In this document: piece by piece, positions 40,400 through 48,462 of the stretch
Layout: the number at the start of each line of letters is the position of its first letter
Position numbering within the stretch: position 1 is the first letter of the stretch
NCBI GenBank assembly: GCA_005804885.1
Contig: SYOX01000298.1
Span: forward strand, 1 to 58,122
Direction: 5' to 3'
DNA length: 58,122 nt
Origin: Pseudomonadota bacterium
GTDB lineage: Bacteria; Myxococcota_A; Bradymonadia; Bradymonadales; GCA-2716585
The notes under the pieces: model-generated
Told to the model about the DNA's origin: nothing
Seen by the model: only the letters and a program-made list of their open reading frames with translations
Databases searched by the model: none
Translations under genes and position numbers: made by a program

Positions 40400-41709
40400 G
40401 GCGCGTCATCGTCGAGTCCCCCTTAGACGGCAGCGCCGCTGAGGTCGCCGTTCACATCGCCTACGCCTGTGCGGCCGTCTCCGACTGCCTGCGCCGCGGC
40501 GAGGCGCCGATGGCCAGCCACCTGCTCCACGCCCAGCCGGGCATCCTGAGCGACGCCGACCCGGACGAGCGCCGCCTCGGCATGGAGGCTGGACTTGCGT
40601 GGGGCGAGGTGGCCGATTGCACCGTGGCCTATACCGACCTGGGCGTCTCCGAGGAGATGGCCGAGGGCATCAAGCGGGCCATCCTCGCGGGCCGCCCCGT
40701 CCTGTGGCGCCGCCTCAACGGGTGGTCTGCGCCGCTGCCAAACAGCGACGAGCTGCCTGCGCCTCCGAAGAAGGCTTCGGCCACGAAGGAGCCCTCCTCG
40801 CCGCAGGTCGGTCGGCCTTCGGTGCTGCCGGGCGCATCGACGGCTCAGGAGGCGGTCCTCGATCTGATCGGCCGCCAGCCGGGCTCCACGGTCAGCCAGA
40901 TCGCCGAGGCCACGGGCGTCAACAGGCGCACCGTGACCAACACCGTCGGGACGCTTCGGCGCGCCGGCCGTCTCATCGTGGACGAGAGCCGCGGGCGGCT
41001 CAAGTGGGCTTACCGCCTCGCCGACAAGTCGGAGGAGCCGAGCGAGCCCCCTTCCGCGCCCGAAGGCGACACCTTCGACGGCCGCGTCCTGGCGACCCTC
41101 GTGGAGTTCGGCGAGGCGCAAACGTCAAAGCAGATCGCCGAGGCCCTCGGCGTCAATGGCGCTCAGGTCAGCAAGGCGCTGTGGCGGATGGCGGACTGCG
41201 GATTGGTTGCCAAGGGCGACAGGCAGGGCAACGCCTATCTGTACAAGGCGACAGGCCATGCCCCCGCCCCGCGCCAGCAGACCGCCCGCGAGGCCATCAA
41301 GGAGGTTCTCCAGGGCGCGCCCGAAGGAGGGCTGACCGCCCTTGATGTGAGCCGTCGCCTCCCGGGCGTGCCAGCCAAGACGGTCGCCGGAGCGCTCCAA
41401 CACATGGTGGACGGCGGCGATCTCGCCTCCAGCGGAACCCGCAAGCTGCGCCGCTACCGGATGACCACGGCGCCGACCCCCAAGAAGGCCTGGCCTGAGA
41501 CGCCAGCAGCGCTCCCGGCCACCCCTGCGCCTCCGAAGGTGATCGAGGTCGTCGATCACGGGATCTCCATCAAGCTGCTGTCGCACTCGGGGGACCGCCG
41601 CCGGTGCGGCTACGAGGTCATCGAGCCCAAGGCGGTCGCTGCGCGGCTTGGCGGCGCGCGGCTGCCCTCCAAAGACGCCGCGCTCTTCGAAGCGCGCAAG
41701 GGGGCCTGA
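40396..41709 (+). CDS. DUF7768-like nucleotide-binding domain fused to winged helices
   Basis: 437 residues, ATG 40396. Residues 1-110 (RVIVESPLDGSAAEVAVHIA; EAPMASHLLHAQPGILSDAD; ADCTVAYTDLGVSEEMAEGI) match the DUF7768/DUF4406 type, a Rossmann-like fold related to nucleoside deoxyribosyltransferases and SLOG sensors. Residues about 150-360 hold three winged-helix modules, such as TVSQIAEATGVNRRTVTNTV, TSKQIAEALGVNGAQVSKAL and TALDVSRRLPGVPAKTVAGA. The last 50 residues form a further small domain. A nucleotide-sensing DNA-binding regulator is a reasonable inference; the ligand and DNA site are unknown. Confidence 0.7.
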   Translation: MRRVIVESPLDGSAAEVAVHIAYACAAVSDCLRRGEAPMASHLLHAQPGILSDADPDERRLGMEAGLAWGEVADCTVAYTDLGVSEEMAEGIKRAILAGRPVLWRRLNGWSAPLPNSDELPAPPKKASATKEPSSPQVGRPSVLPGASTAQEAVLDLIGRQPGSTVSQIAEATGVNRRTVTNTVGTLRRAGRLIVDESRGRLKWAYRLADKSEEPSEPPSAPEGDTFDGRVLATLVEFGEAQTSKQIAEALGVNGAQVSKALWRMADCGLVAKGDRQGNAYLYKATGHAPAPRQQTAREAIKEVLQGAPEGGLTALDVSRRLPGVPAKTVAGALQHMVDGGDLASSGTRKLRRYRMTTAPTPKKAWPETPAALPATPAPPKVIEVVDHGISIKLLSHSGDRRRCGYEVIEPKAVAARLGGARLPSKDAALFEARKGA

Positions 41710-41710
41710 G

Positions 41711-41950
41711 ATGCGCGACCTGCTCGACAGGGTCTGGGACATGAGCCGGAGGCTGACGCTCGGCGAGGTGCTGCGCACGGACAACGGCTTGACCCTCGGG
41801 CCGCTGACCACGGCCACCGAGGGGATGGAGGGGTGGGTTGCGCTCGACGAGCAGGGGCGGCCCTTCGCCCGCGGCGAGAGCTCCTTCGATCTTGCGCTGT
41901 GGGCGGCCCGGGAGGGCTTGCACATCGTCAGCCAGGAGGTGGCGGCGTGA
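41711..41950 (+). CDS. Small phage protein, unknown
   Basis: 79 residues, ATG 41711, one base after the upstream stop. It contains LTLGEVLRTDNGLTLGPLTT and DEQGRPFARGESSFDLALWA; the second half may be a small alpha/beta domain. Its stop overlaps the next GTG. Confidence 0.5.
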   Translation: MRDLLDRVWDMSRRLTLGEVLRTDNGLTLGPLTTATEGMEGWVALDEQGRPFARGESSFDLALWAAREGLHIVSQEVAA

Positions 41951-42519
41951 CCCATCGAGGCCCATCGAGCCGCAGAGCGGCCTACCACAAGGTGGCTCTG
42001 GCCATGCTCGTCGAGCGGTCGCCGCGCACGACCCAGGAGATGGCCGACGCCCTCGGGCTGGACTACCAGCCCATGTACAACAGCCTGCACTGGGCCGCCG
42101 GACAAGGCCTGTGCGAGCGGGCCCCAGGAGCGCGCAAGCCGATCCAGTGGCAGATCACCCAGGCCGGCGAGGTAGCGGCCCGCGCGGTGGACCTGGACGA
42201 CGGCCACCAGGTCGCGATGCTGCTCGGGAGCCTGAGCGAAGACAACGGCGAGCTGGCCCGCGCCGCCGGCGAAGGGCTCCACGTCGATCGCCTCGAAGAG
42301 GACATCTTCCGCGTGCGGGTCGGCGCGCTCCCGATCCTGTGCGCGCGTCGAGAGCCTCGCACCTCGACGATGGCCCCCTTCTGGGCCCACGACGACATGC
42401 CGGCGCGCGTCCTGCGCCGAACCTTTGCAGATGAGCACGAGCTGCTCCAGGCGGCCCTCGACGGCCTGAACTGGCACCTGACCCGCATGGGCCGAGCGCC
42501 CCTGGAGGCCGCATGTTGA
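41947..42519 (+). CDS. Winged-helix protein, unknown
   Basis: 190 residues, GTG 41947. Residues 13-75 are a winged helix (LVERSPRTTQEMADALGLDY then PMYNSLHWAAGQGLCERAPG). The rest is mixed alpha/beta (ALPILCARREPRTSTMAPFW). It may control the operon or act in replication. Overlaps the RusA gene by seven bases. Confidence 0.55.
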   Translation: MTHRGPSSRRAAYHKVALAMLVERSPRTTQEMADALGLDYQPMYNSLHWAAGQGLCERAPGARKPIQWQITQAGEVAARAVDLDDGHQVAMLLGSLSEDNGELARAAGEGLHVDRLEEDIFRVRVGALPILCARREPRTSTMAPFWAHDDMPARVLRRTFADEHELLQAALDGLNWHLTRMGRAPLEAAC

Positions 42520-42965
42520 GCTTCGTCGTGGAGCACCGTCCGATCGGCAAGGGCCGCCCGCGCTTCGTCAAGACCCGCCAGGGCATGAGGGCCGTCACGC
42601 CGAAGCCGACGCGCGACTTCGAAGAGGTCGTCGCCGACGCGGCGCTGGTCGCGCTCAAGGCTGCGGGACTCAAGGCCCCTGCGACCCCCAATGGCCCCGT
42701 CTCCATCAGCCTGAGAGCGGTCCACAGGCGCCCCTCTCGCCCCGACGCCGACCACCCATGTCGGCAGACCGACGAGCGCGTCCGAGCGCCGGGCGGCGGG
42801 GGGCGACCCGACCTCGACAACGTGATCAAGGCGGTCCTGGACGCGCTCAACGGGGTGCTGTGGAGGGACGACGCGCAGGTGGTCCAGATCATGGCCGAGG
42901 GGTGGTTCGCGGCCCGCGGCGAGGACGCCTGTGTCGAGGTCGAGATGGTGGAGGTGCGGCGATGA
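42513..42965 (+). CDS. rusA: RusA-type Holliday junction resolvase
   Basis: 150 residues, ATG 42513. GKGRPRF near the start and the block GRPDLDNVIKAVLDALNGVL followed by WRDDAQVV carry the conserved Asp residues and the basic patch of RusA dimers. It would cut four-way junctions produced by phage recombination. There is a Pro/Arg-rich insert before the active site. Overlaps both neighbours. Confidence 0.9.
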   Translation: MLSFVVEHRPIGKGRPRFVKTRQGMRAVTPKPTRDFEEVVADAALVALKAAGLKAPATPNGPVSISLRAVHRRPSRPDADHPCRQTDERVRAPGGGGRPDLDNVIKAVLDALNGVLWRDDAQVVQIMAEGWFAARGEDACVEVEMVEVRR

Positions 42966-43546
42966 TGCGCTTGCTGCGACGTTTCCTCGCCGACCCCTAC
43001 GACGCGCGAACGCTCCGTGCCCTGACGGTGCGCCTGTCGATCTCTCCGCTGTCCGGGCTGGCCTGCGCCGTCCAGCGGGCGTGGTGGGCGCGGCGCGGGC
43101 TCAGACCCTCGGGGCCGCCCTGGGTTGGCGTCGCCGAGCTGCGCCAGACGCCGGACGGCTCGCTGGGCCGGGCGCTGCTGGAGTGGGCGGGCCGCCACGG
43201 CATCGACCTGGAGGACACGGCGGATCTTCTGGAGACGGTCGAGCGCCTGGGTCGTGGTGAGCTGGTCCGGTTGATCGTCGCCCACGACCTGACCCACGCG
43301 CTGCTGGACGCGGACACGGGGCGCTTCGGTGAGCTGCGCGTCATCGGGGCGCAGCTCGGCGCCGGGAGCCCGGACGTGCTGGCCTGGTTCTGGGCGCTGA
43401 TGTTGCCGCTGATGGCCGCCCGCTCGGGCGACCCGCTTGATGCCCTGGCCGCCTTCGCGTGGGGCGCCGTCGAGGGGCGCCAAATGCCGGCGTTGGCGAC
43501 GCTGGCGGTTGAAGATCTGACCCGAGAAGAGGGAGGGAGACGATGA
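42962..43546 (+). CDS. Coq4-like protein
   Basis: 194 residues, ATG 42962 overlapping the RusA stop. Residues 60-80 (LRQTPDGSLGRALLEWAGRH) and 107-124 (AHDLTHALLDADTGRFGE) match the COQ4 family, including the metal-binding HD-xx-H-(11)-E set (H108, D109, H112, E124). COQ4 proteins act in ubiquinone synthesis. The N-terminal 50 residues are basic. A Coq4-like gene in a phage replication operon is unusual and its role here is unknown. Confidence 0.65.
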   Translation: MMRLLRRFLADPYDARTLRALTVRLSISPLSGLACAVQRAWWARRGLRPSGPPWVGVAELRQTPDGSLGRALLEWAGRHGIDLEDTADLLETVERLGRGELVRLIVAHDLTHALLDADTGRFGELRVIGAQLGAGSPDVLAWFWALMLPLMAARSGDPLDALAAFAWGAVEGRQMPALATLAVEDLTREEGGRR

Positions 43547-44664
43547 AGATCCAGGCAAAACAGGCCGCCTTTGCCGCAGCGCTCGCGGCGGTCCAGGGAG
43601 TCACGAGCCACAAGAGCACCCTGGCGATCTTGAGCAATGTGTTGCTGGAGGCCAGCGGCGATCAGGTGGTTTTGCGCGCCACCAACCTCGACGTGACGAT
43701 CGCCACCGCCTGCCCGTGCGAGGTGATCGAGGCTGGCGCTGCGGCGCTGGACGCACGCCGACTGCTGGCGCTGGTCAAGAACTCCAAGGCCGCTTCGGTG
43801 GACCTGTCCACCGAGGCCAACCACTTCGGGCGGATCGCGACCGGCAAGGCCAGGACCCTGCTGCCGGGGGCAGACCCTGGCATGTTGTCGATCCGCAAGG
43901 TGGACGCGGCTGGCTTGTTTCCGATCGGCACGGCCCGGTTGCTGGACATGATCGAGAAGACGCTCTTCTCGGCCTCGACCGACGAGGGCAGGCCCAGCCT
44001 CAACGGGGCCTTCTTCCGAGTCTCGGCCGACGGCACCTTCGCGATGATCTCCACCGACGGCCACCGCCTGTCGCGCATCGCGCTGGCGCCGACGTCTTCA
44101 AGCGCGGCGACGAGCTGGCCAGCGGAGCTTGGGCGGGGGGTCATCATCCCCACCAAGGGTCTCGTGGAGCTCAAGCGCAACCTCGACCCCTCCGAGCCCG
44201 ATACCCTCTTCGGCCTCCAGGACAACGACGTCATCTTCAGGCACGGCCCCACCTCGCTGTCGATCCGTTTGATCGACGGCACCTTCCCCGACGTGGACTC
44301 GGTCCTGCCGCGCGAGGGAGACGTCAAAGCGATCATCCGTCGCGCCGACCTGATCCACGCGCTCAAGTACGTCGGCGTCGTGGCCCCGCCCAAGACCGGC
44401 AACGTGCGCATCACCCTCAAGCCAGGGATTTGCGAGCTCCACACCCAGGAGGCCGACGCCGGCGACTGCACCTTCGAGGTTGAGGCCCAGTACGAGGGCA
44501 AGGCGGTGCAGGCCGGCTACAACTTCCACTACCTGCTCGACGTGCTCGGCGTCATCGACGGCGACGAGATCACGATGGAGATCATCGACACGATCTCGCC
44601 CACCATGATCCGCGACACCAGCCGCGACGACCTGCTCTTCGTCGTCATGCCGATGAGGGTGTGA
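43543..44664 (+). CDS. dnaN: DNA polymerase III beta sliding clamp
   Basis: 373 residues, ATG 43543. The three-domain clamp can be followed: ILSNVLLEASGDQVVLRATN, SRIALAPTSSSAATSWPAEL, then the IPTKGLVELKRNLD and IRLIDGTFPDVDSVLPR parts, ending with LLFVVMPMRV. Length matches host clamps (about 370). A complete clamp in a phage suggests a replisome that does not depend on the host clamp. The next gene carries a possible clamp-binding motif. Confidence 0.93.
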   Translation: MKIQAKQAAFAAALAAVQGVTSHKSTLAILSNVLLEASGDQVVLRATNLDVTIATACPCEVIEAGAAALDARRLLALVKNSKAASVDLSTEANHFGRIATGKARTLLPGADPGMLSIRKVDAAGLFPIGTARLLDMIEKTLFSASTDEGRPSLNGAFFRVSADGTFAMISTDGHRLSRIALAPTSSSAATSWPAELGRGVIIPTKGLVELKRNLDPSEPDTLFGLQDNDVIFRHGPTSLSIRLIDGTFPDVDSVLPREGDVKAIIRRADLIHALKYVGVVAPPKTGNVRITLKPGICELHTQEADAGDCTFEVEAQYEGKAVQAGYNFHYLLDVLGVIDGDEITMEIIDTISPTMIRDTSRDDLLFVVMPMRV

Positions 44665-44918
44665 CGATGGACAGCGCGACGATCAAGCCGGACGGTGTCG
44701 AGATCCCAGAAGGAGTCTCGGTGGAGACCGTGACGCGCTCGTGGGTGCGTTGGACTTGCGACGCTTGCGGTCGAAACCGCAGCGAGAAGGCCGACGGCCT
44801 CTGGCGGGTCTGCCGATGGCTCCATGTGCTCGGCCGCACCAGGCGCTGTGTGGAGTGCGCCCGCGGCGAGGTGGCCATGAGCGCCGTTCAGGGCGAGCTC
44901 TTCGAGGGGGTGCCGTGA
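44661..44918 (+). CDS. Zinc-ribbon protein with clamp-binding-like C-terminus
   Basis: 85 residues, GTG 44661 (ATG 44667 is the alternative). CDACGRNRSEKADGLWRVC followed by CVEC forms a zinc ribbon. The C-terminus ends with VQGELFEGVP; QGELF resembles the beta-clamp-binding motif QL(S/D)LF. Its place right after the clamp gene makes a clamp partner plausible, but the motif is short. Confidence 0.6.
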   Translation: MTMDSATIKPDGVEIPEGVSVETVTRSWVRWTCDACGRNRSEKADGLWRVCRWLHVLGRTRRCVECARGEVAMSAVQGELFEGVP

Positions 44919-45538
44919 GGGATCACCTCGACCGCTACTACACGAAGCCCTGGATGACCCGCGCCCTGTTGCGCTACGTCGATGTCGGCGGGAAGGTCCT
45001 GGAGCCCTGCGCCGGGCGCGGGTGGATCGCGTCTGTCCTGCGCGAGCACGGCTGCGAGGTCACCACAGGCGACCTGGACCCGGATGTCGAGGTCGACCAC
45101 CAATGGGACTTCCCCGAGGCGTACGCCCTGGGGAGGGTGCCGGGCGGCTTCGACTGGATCATCACCAACCCGCCCTTCAACTGCGCCTCGCAGGTCGTGC
45201 GAGCGGCCCTGGAGTCGGCGCCGCGGGTGGCGATGCTGCTCAAGCACCGCTGGTCCGAGCCCTGCCTTGAGCGCGCTGGCATCCACGCGCTTCACCCTGA
45301 GTCCATGATCATCACCCTGCCGCGCGACGGCTTCCCCGGCCCCACAAACACTGGGCGGGGCACCGACAACGGCTCCGTCGCGTGGTTCGTGTGGGATGGT
45401 CGCAAGAGCGAGACGCGGCACATCCGAGTGCTCCACGCCGAGGCCGACGAGCTGCGCGGTCAACTTGATCTGACGAAGCTGGCCGACGGCCATCCGCGCG
45501 AGGCGGAGGGCATCGAAGCCCAGGGGGTGCTGCTGTGA
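44915..45538 (+). CDS. N6-adenine DNA methyltransferase
   Basis: 207 residues, GTG 44915. VLEPCAGRGWIASVLREHGC is the AdoMet-binding motif I; ITNPPF is the catalytic motif IV. The protein is short, so it probably has no separate recognition domain and may methylate a short site or RNA. Coupled to the cytosine methyltransferase by an overlap; together they may protect phage DNA from restriction. Confidence 0.85.
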   Translation: MRDHLDRYYTKPWMTRALLRYVDVGGKVLEPCAGRGWIASVLREHGCEVTTGDLDPDVEVDHQWDFPEAYALGRVPGGFDWIITNPPFNCASQVVRAALESAPRVAMLLKHRWSEPCLERAGIHALHPESMIITLPRDGFPGPTNTGRGTDNGSVAWFVWDGRKSETRHIRVLHAEADELRGQLDLTKLADGHPREAEGIEAQGVLL

Positions 45539-47268
45539 TCGAGACCAACGGACCAACGGTCCTGTCGCTCTTCTGCGGTATCGGCGGCCAGACGCTCGGA
45601 TTCTTGCGGGCCGGCTTCACCTCCGTCGGCGCTGTCGACTGCGACGCCCAGGCCATTGAGGACTTTGAGGCGCTGACGGGCTCGACGGGGACTGTGGGCG
45701 ACCTGGAGTTGATGTCGCCCGACGAGCTGCGGGCGCTGGCTGGCCCTCGCCGCCCAGACGTCGTGGTCCTGTCGCCGCCGTGCAAGGGCTTCTCGGGCTG
45801 CCTCCCCCGCGCGCACGCCGCCCGCGAGAAGTACCAGCGGCTCAACGCCTTGACGCTGCGGGGGATCTGGCTGGCGCTGTTGGCCTGGGAGAGCCAGCCG
45901 CCCCCCTTGCTGATCATGGAGAACGTGCCGCGCATCCAGTCGGCTGGTCGCCAGTGGCTCGACCGGATCAAGGCCCTGTTGGGATCCTACGGCTACGCGA
46001 GCCGGGAGACCACCTACGATTGCGGGGAGTTCGGCGCCCTGGCCCAGAGCCGTCGGCGCTTCATGCTCGTGGCGCGCCATCGGGCGCAGATCCCCGACGC
46101 CTGCCCTCTCTTCGTGCCGGTCTCGGTGCCGCTCAGGGGGATGGGAGAGGTGTTGTCCATGCTGCCCGTGCCGACCTACACGGCCGAGGGTATGCACCGC
46201 CTGCCGAAGCTCTCGGCGCTCAACCACCTGCGCTTGGCGGCCATCCCCGCCGGCAAGGACTGGCGGGCGCTTCCCGCTCAGATCTCGATGGCCTGCGCGC
46301 CGAGGCGCTCGGTGATGGGCGTTGCGCCCTGGGATGACCCGCTGGGCGTCGTGACCGGATCTGCGAGGGTCGACAACGGAGCATTTGCCACTGCCGACCC
46401 GCGGGTGACGTGCTCGCGCCGCGAAGGGTCGATGGGGGTCAAGGCGTGGCAAGAACCGTCGACGGCGATCATCGGCCACTGCGCGATCCAGAACCACCCC
46501 TGCGCAGTGGCCGATCCCCGCCTCGGTCACGATCCGCGCGGTGGCTCCTTTGAAGTCCAGCGGTGGGATGAGTCGAGCAAGACGGTCATCGGAGACTACC
46601 GGATCTGCAAGGGAGCTGCGGTGGCCGATCCCCGCCTGCCTGACAGCAGCCACCGCCACAGCGGCAAGTACGGCGTCGAAGACTGGCAAGGGCCGGCGCA
46701 CACGATCATCGGAGAGGCCAGGACGGGCAAGGCGTGGGCAGGGGTCTCAGACCCCCGCCTGCCCGAGCGGGCAGGTCGGCAGAACGGCCAGCTCGGCGTC
46801 AACGAATGGAGCACCTCGGCTCACACCGTCGTTGGCCATGCGACACCGAAGGCGACTTGGTCGAGCGTCAATGACCCGAGAGGGGAGCATGCGGCTACGC
46901 ACGAGCTCGTGCAGACCAGCGAAGGTCTCGTGCTCTTTGGCCCCGGCCTCGACCTGGAGTCGCGCACGCCAGCCCCGCTGGTGATCCGCGCGCCCGACGG
47001 CACATGGCACCGGCCGCTGACCACCCTGGAGCTCTTCGCGCTCCAGGGGTTCGAGACGCACGGACGCAGCGGCACCGAGGTGCTCCTGGCAGGCAAGAGC
47101 CAGTCCCGATGGCGCATGGCGATCGGCAATGCGGTGCCGCCGCCAGCGGCCGAGGCGATCGCCCGGTCGATGATGCGCACGCTGCGAGCCGCAAGCGGCG
47201 GCCTGCTTCTCGGCTGCGACCCGATCTGGGTGGAGCAGCCCGGCACCGAATGGAGGGCGCTGCAATAG
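45535..47268 (+). CDS. C5-cytosine DNA methyltransferase with repeated recognition region
   Basis: 577 residues, GTG 45535. Motif I SLFCGIGGQTLGF (residues 11-23), catalytic PPC (81-83), ENV (129-131), QSRRRF (171-176) and the C-terminal motif region (LTTLELFALQGF, then AIGNAVPPPAAEA). Residues 258-450 are five repeats of about 40 residues, each with a conserved Trp, a T-V/I-x-G core and DPR near the end (for example WDDPLGVVTG, WQEPSTAIIG, WDESSKTVIG, WQGPAHTIIG, WSTSAHTVVG). The repeats sit where target recognition domains are found. No restriction enzyme gene is nearby. Confidence 0.9.
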   Translation: MIETNGPTVLSLFCGIGGQTLGFLRAGFTSVGAVDCDAQAIEDFEALTGSTGTVGDLELMSPDELRALAGPRRPDVVVLSPPCKGFSGCLPRAHAAREKYQRLNALTLRGIWLALLAWESQPPPLLIMENVPRIQSAGRQWLDRIKALLGSYGYASRETTYDCGEFGALAQSRRRFMLVARHRAQIPDACPLFVPVSVPLRGMGEVLSMLPVPTYTAEGMHRLPKLSALNHLRLAAIPAGKDWRALPAQISMACAPRRSVMGVAPWDDPLGVVTGSARVDNGAFATADPRVTCSRREGSMGVKAWQEPSTAIIGHCAIQNHPCAVADPRLGHDPRGGSFEVQRWDESSKTVIGDYRICKGAAVADPRLPDSSHRHSGKYGVEDWQGPAHTIIGEARTGKAWAGVSDPRLPERAGRQNGQLGVNEWSTSAHTVVGHATPKATWSSVNDPRGEHAATHELVQTSEGLVLFGPGLDLESRTPAPLVIRAPDGTWHRPLTTLELFALQGFETHGRSGTEVLLAGKSQSRWRMAIGNAVPPPAAEAIARSMMRTLRAASGGLLLGCDPIWVEQPGTEWRALQ

Positions 47269-47362
47269 GCAACGCATTACCCCCCGCGCACAGCCTTCTA
47301 CGACGATGGCGCGGGGATCGCCCGAGGATGAACAGGGCAAGGGATTGCCCGAGGAGGAAGCC

Positions 47363-47728
47363 GTGATCGACGATAAACTCTCTGGAGACGACCCCAGAGA
47401 CCTGTGGCGGCGCGAGTGCGTGCGCGCCCTTGAGGGTGTGCTGGACACCTACCTCGTTGACCCTGCCGGGGTCGGTGAGATGGCCATCGAGGCCGCCGAG
47501 CGGCTCCTGGCGATCGCGCACCACATCAAGGGCGTCGCCTGCCCTCGGTGTGGTGGGCTTGGGCAGCGCACCTATCCCAGCACATCCCTTTGGAGTGGCG
47601 GGGTGGGAGGGATGCAAATGACGAACGGCCCCTGTGACAAGTGCTGGGGCACGGGCCGAACGGACAAGACAGGCGTGGACCTGCGCAAGCTGGCGCGCCA
47701 GGGAGGCGGCCGTGCAGATCCTTTGTGA
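47363..47728 (+). CDS. Small zinc-finger protein (DnaJ-type knuckle)
   Basis: 121 residues from GTG 47363, preceded by GAGGAGG; the frame is open back to 47306. Helical first half (RALEGVLDTYLVDPAGVGEM), then CPRCGGLGQ and CDKCWGTGR, a CxxCxGxG pair like the DnaJ zinc centre. It resembles the protein at 5132-5518. Overlaps the nucleotidase start by 17 bases. Confidence 0.6.
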   Translation: MIDDKLSGDDPRDLWRRECVRALEGVLDTYLVDPAGVGEMAIEAAERLLAIAHHIKGVACPRCGGLGQRTYPSTSLWSGGVGGMQMTNGPCDKCWGTGRTDKTGVDLRKLARQGGGRADPL

Positions 47729-48461
47729 CGTGGACGGGGTCCTGGCCGACTTCACGGGCCACCTGCTCGACCGAGCCGAGGTCAAGAGCCTGGCGCGCGA
47801 GGACGTGACCCAGTGGGACTTGTTCGCGTTGATGTCCCCGGCGGACAAGGTGCGGGCGCTGTCCGTCTTGACCGACCCCGACTTCTGGCGCTCGCAGCCG
47901 CTGATCCCAGACGCCCGCGAGGGCGTTGAGCACCTACGGGCGCGAGGCGAGGTCTACTTTGTGACGGCACCCTGGTGGCCGTGCCGGGAGTGGGCCGACG
48001 TGCGGGCGGGATGGCTGCGCGAGCACTTCGGGGCGACCCACAAGGAGATCGTCGTCACCGAGGCCAAGCACCTCATCGCAGGAGACATCCTCCTCGACGA
48101 TCGCCCCGAGACCGTTCGGACCTGGGGTCGCCGATGGCCCGAGGGCCGGGCGCTGCTCTTCGACGCCACCTACAACCAGGGACAGGTGGGCGCGGGGCTG
48201 GAGCGGTCCTCGTGGTCTGTGCTCGCGCCCTTTCGGGAGCGCCTGCCGCGGACGCCCGGTCGTGACAGGCACCTTGAGGGGCTCGGTGGCTCCGCAAGCA
48301 GGGCCTGCCTCGCGGCCCTCTACCTGTCCGACGGGCGCTACTTGCCCGACGAAGCGAAAAGGAACGGGGTCGCCTTCGGCTACTGCAACGCTGAGGGGTG
48401 GCTGTGCCCAAGGACCACAGCGACCCATGTGGGATGGACCGTGCTCGGTCAGGAGGTGTGA
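47712..48461 (+). CDS. HAD 5'(3')-deoxyribonucleotidase
   Basis: 249 residues from GTG 47712. CDVDGVLADF (nucleophile D6, D8) is motif I; VTAPWW carries motif II; GDILLDDRPETV is motif IV. The domain matches NT5C-type deoxyribonucleotidases, which dephosphorylate dNMPs. The last 60 residues are an extension not seen in the family. Beside a dNMP kinase and DNA methyltransferases it may tune the nucleotide pool during phage replication. Confidence 0.82.
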   Translation: MQILCDVDGVLADFTGHLLDRAEVKSLAREDVTQWDLFALMSPADKVRALSVLTDPDFWRSQPLIPDAREGVEHLRARGEVYFVTAPWWPCREWADVRAGWLREHFGATHKEIVVTEAKHLIAGDILLDDRPETVRTWGRRWPEGRALLFDATYNQGQVGAGLERSSWSVLAPFRERLPRTPGRDRHLEGLGGSASRACLAALYLSDGRYLPDEAKRNGVAFGYCNAEGWLCPRTTATHVGWTVLGQEV

Positions 48462-48462
48462 G

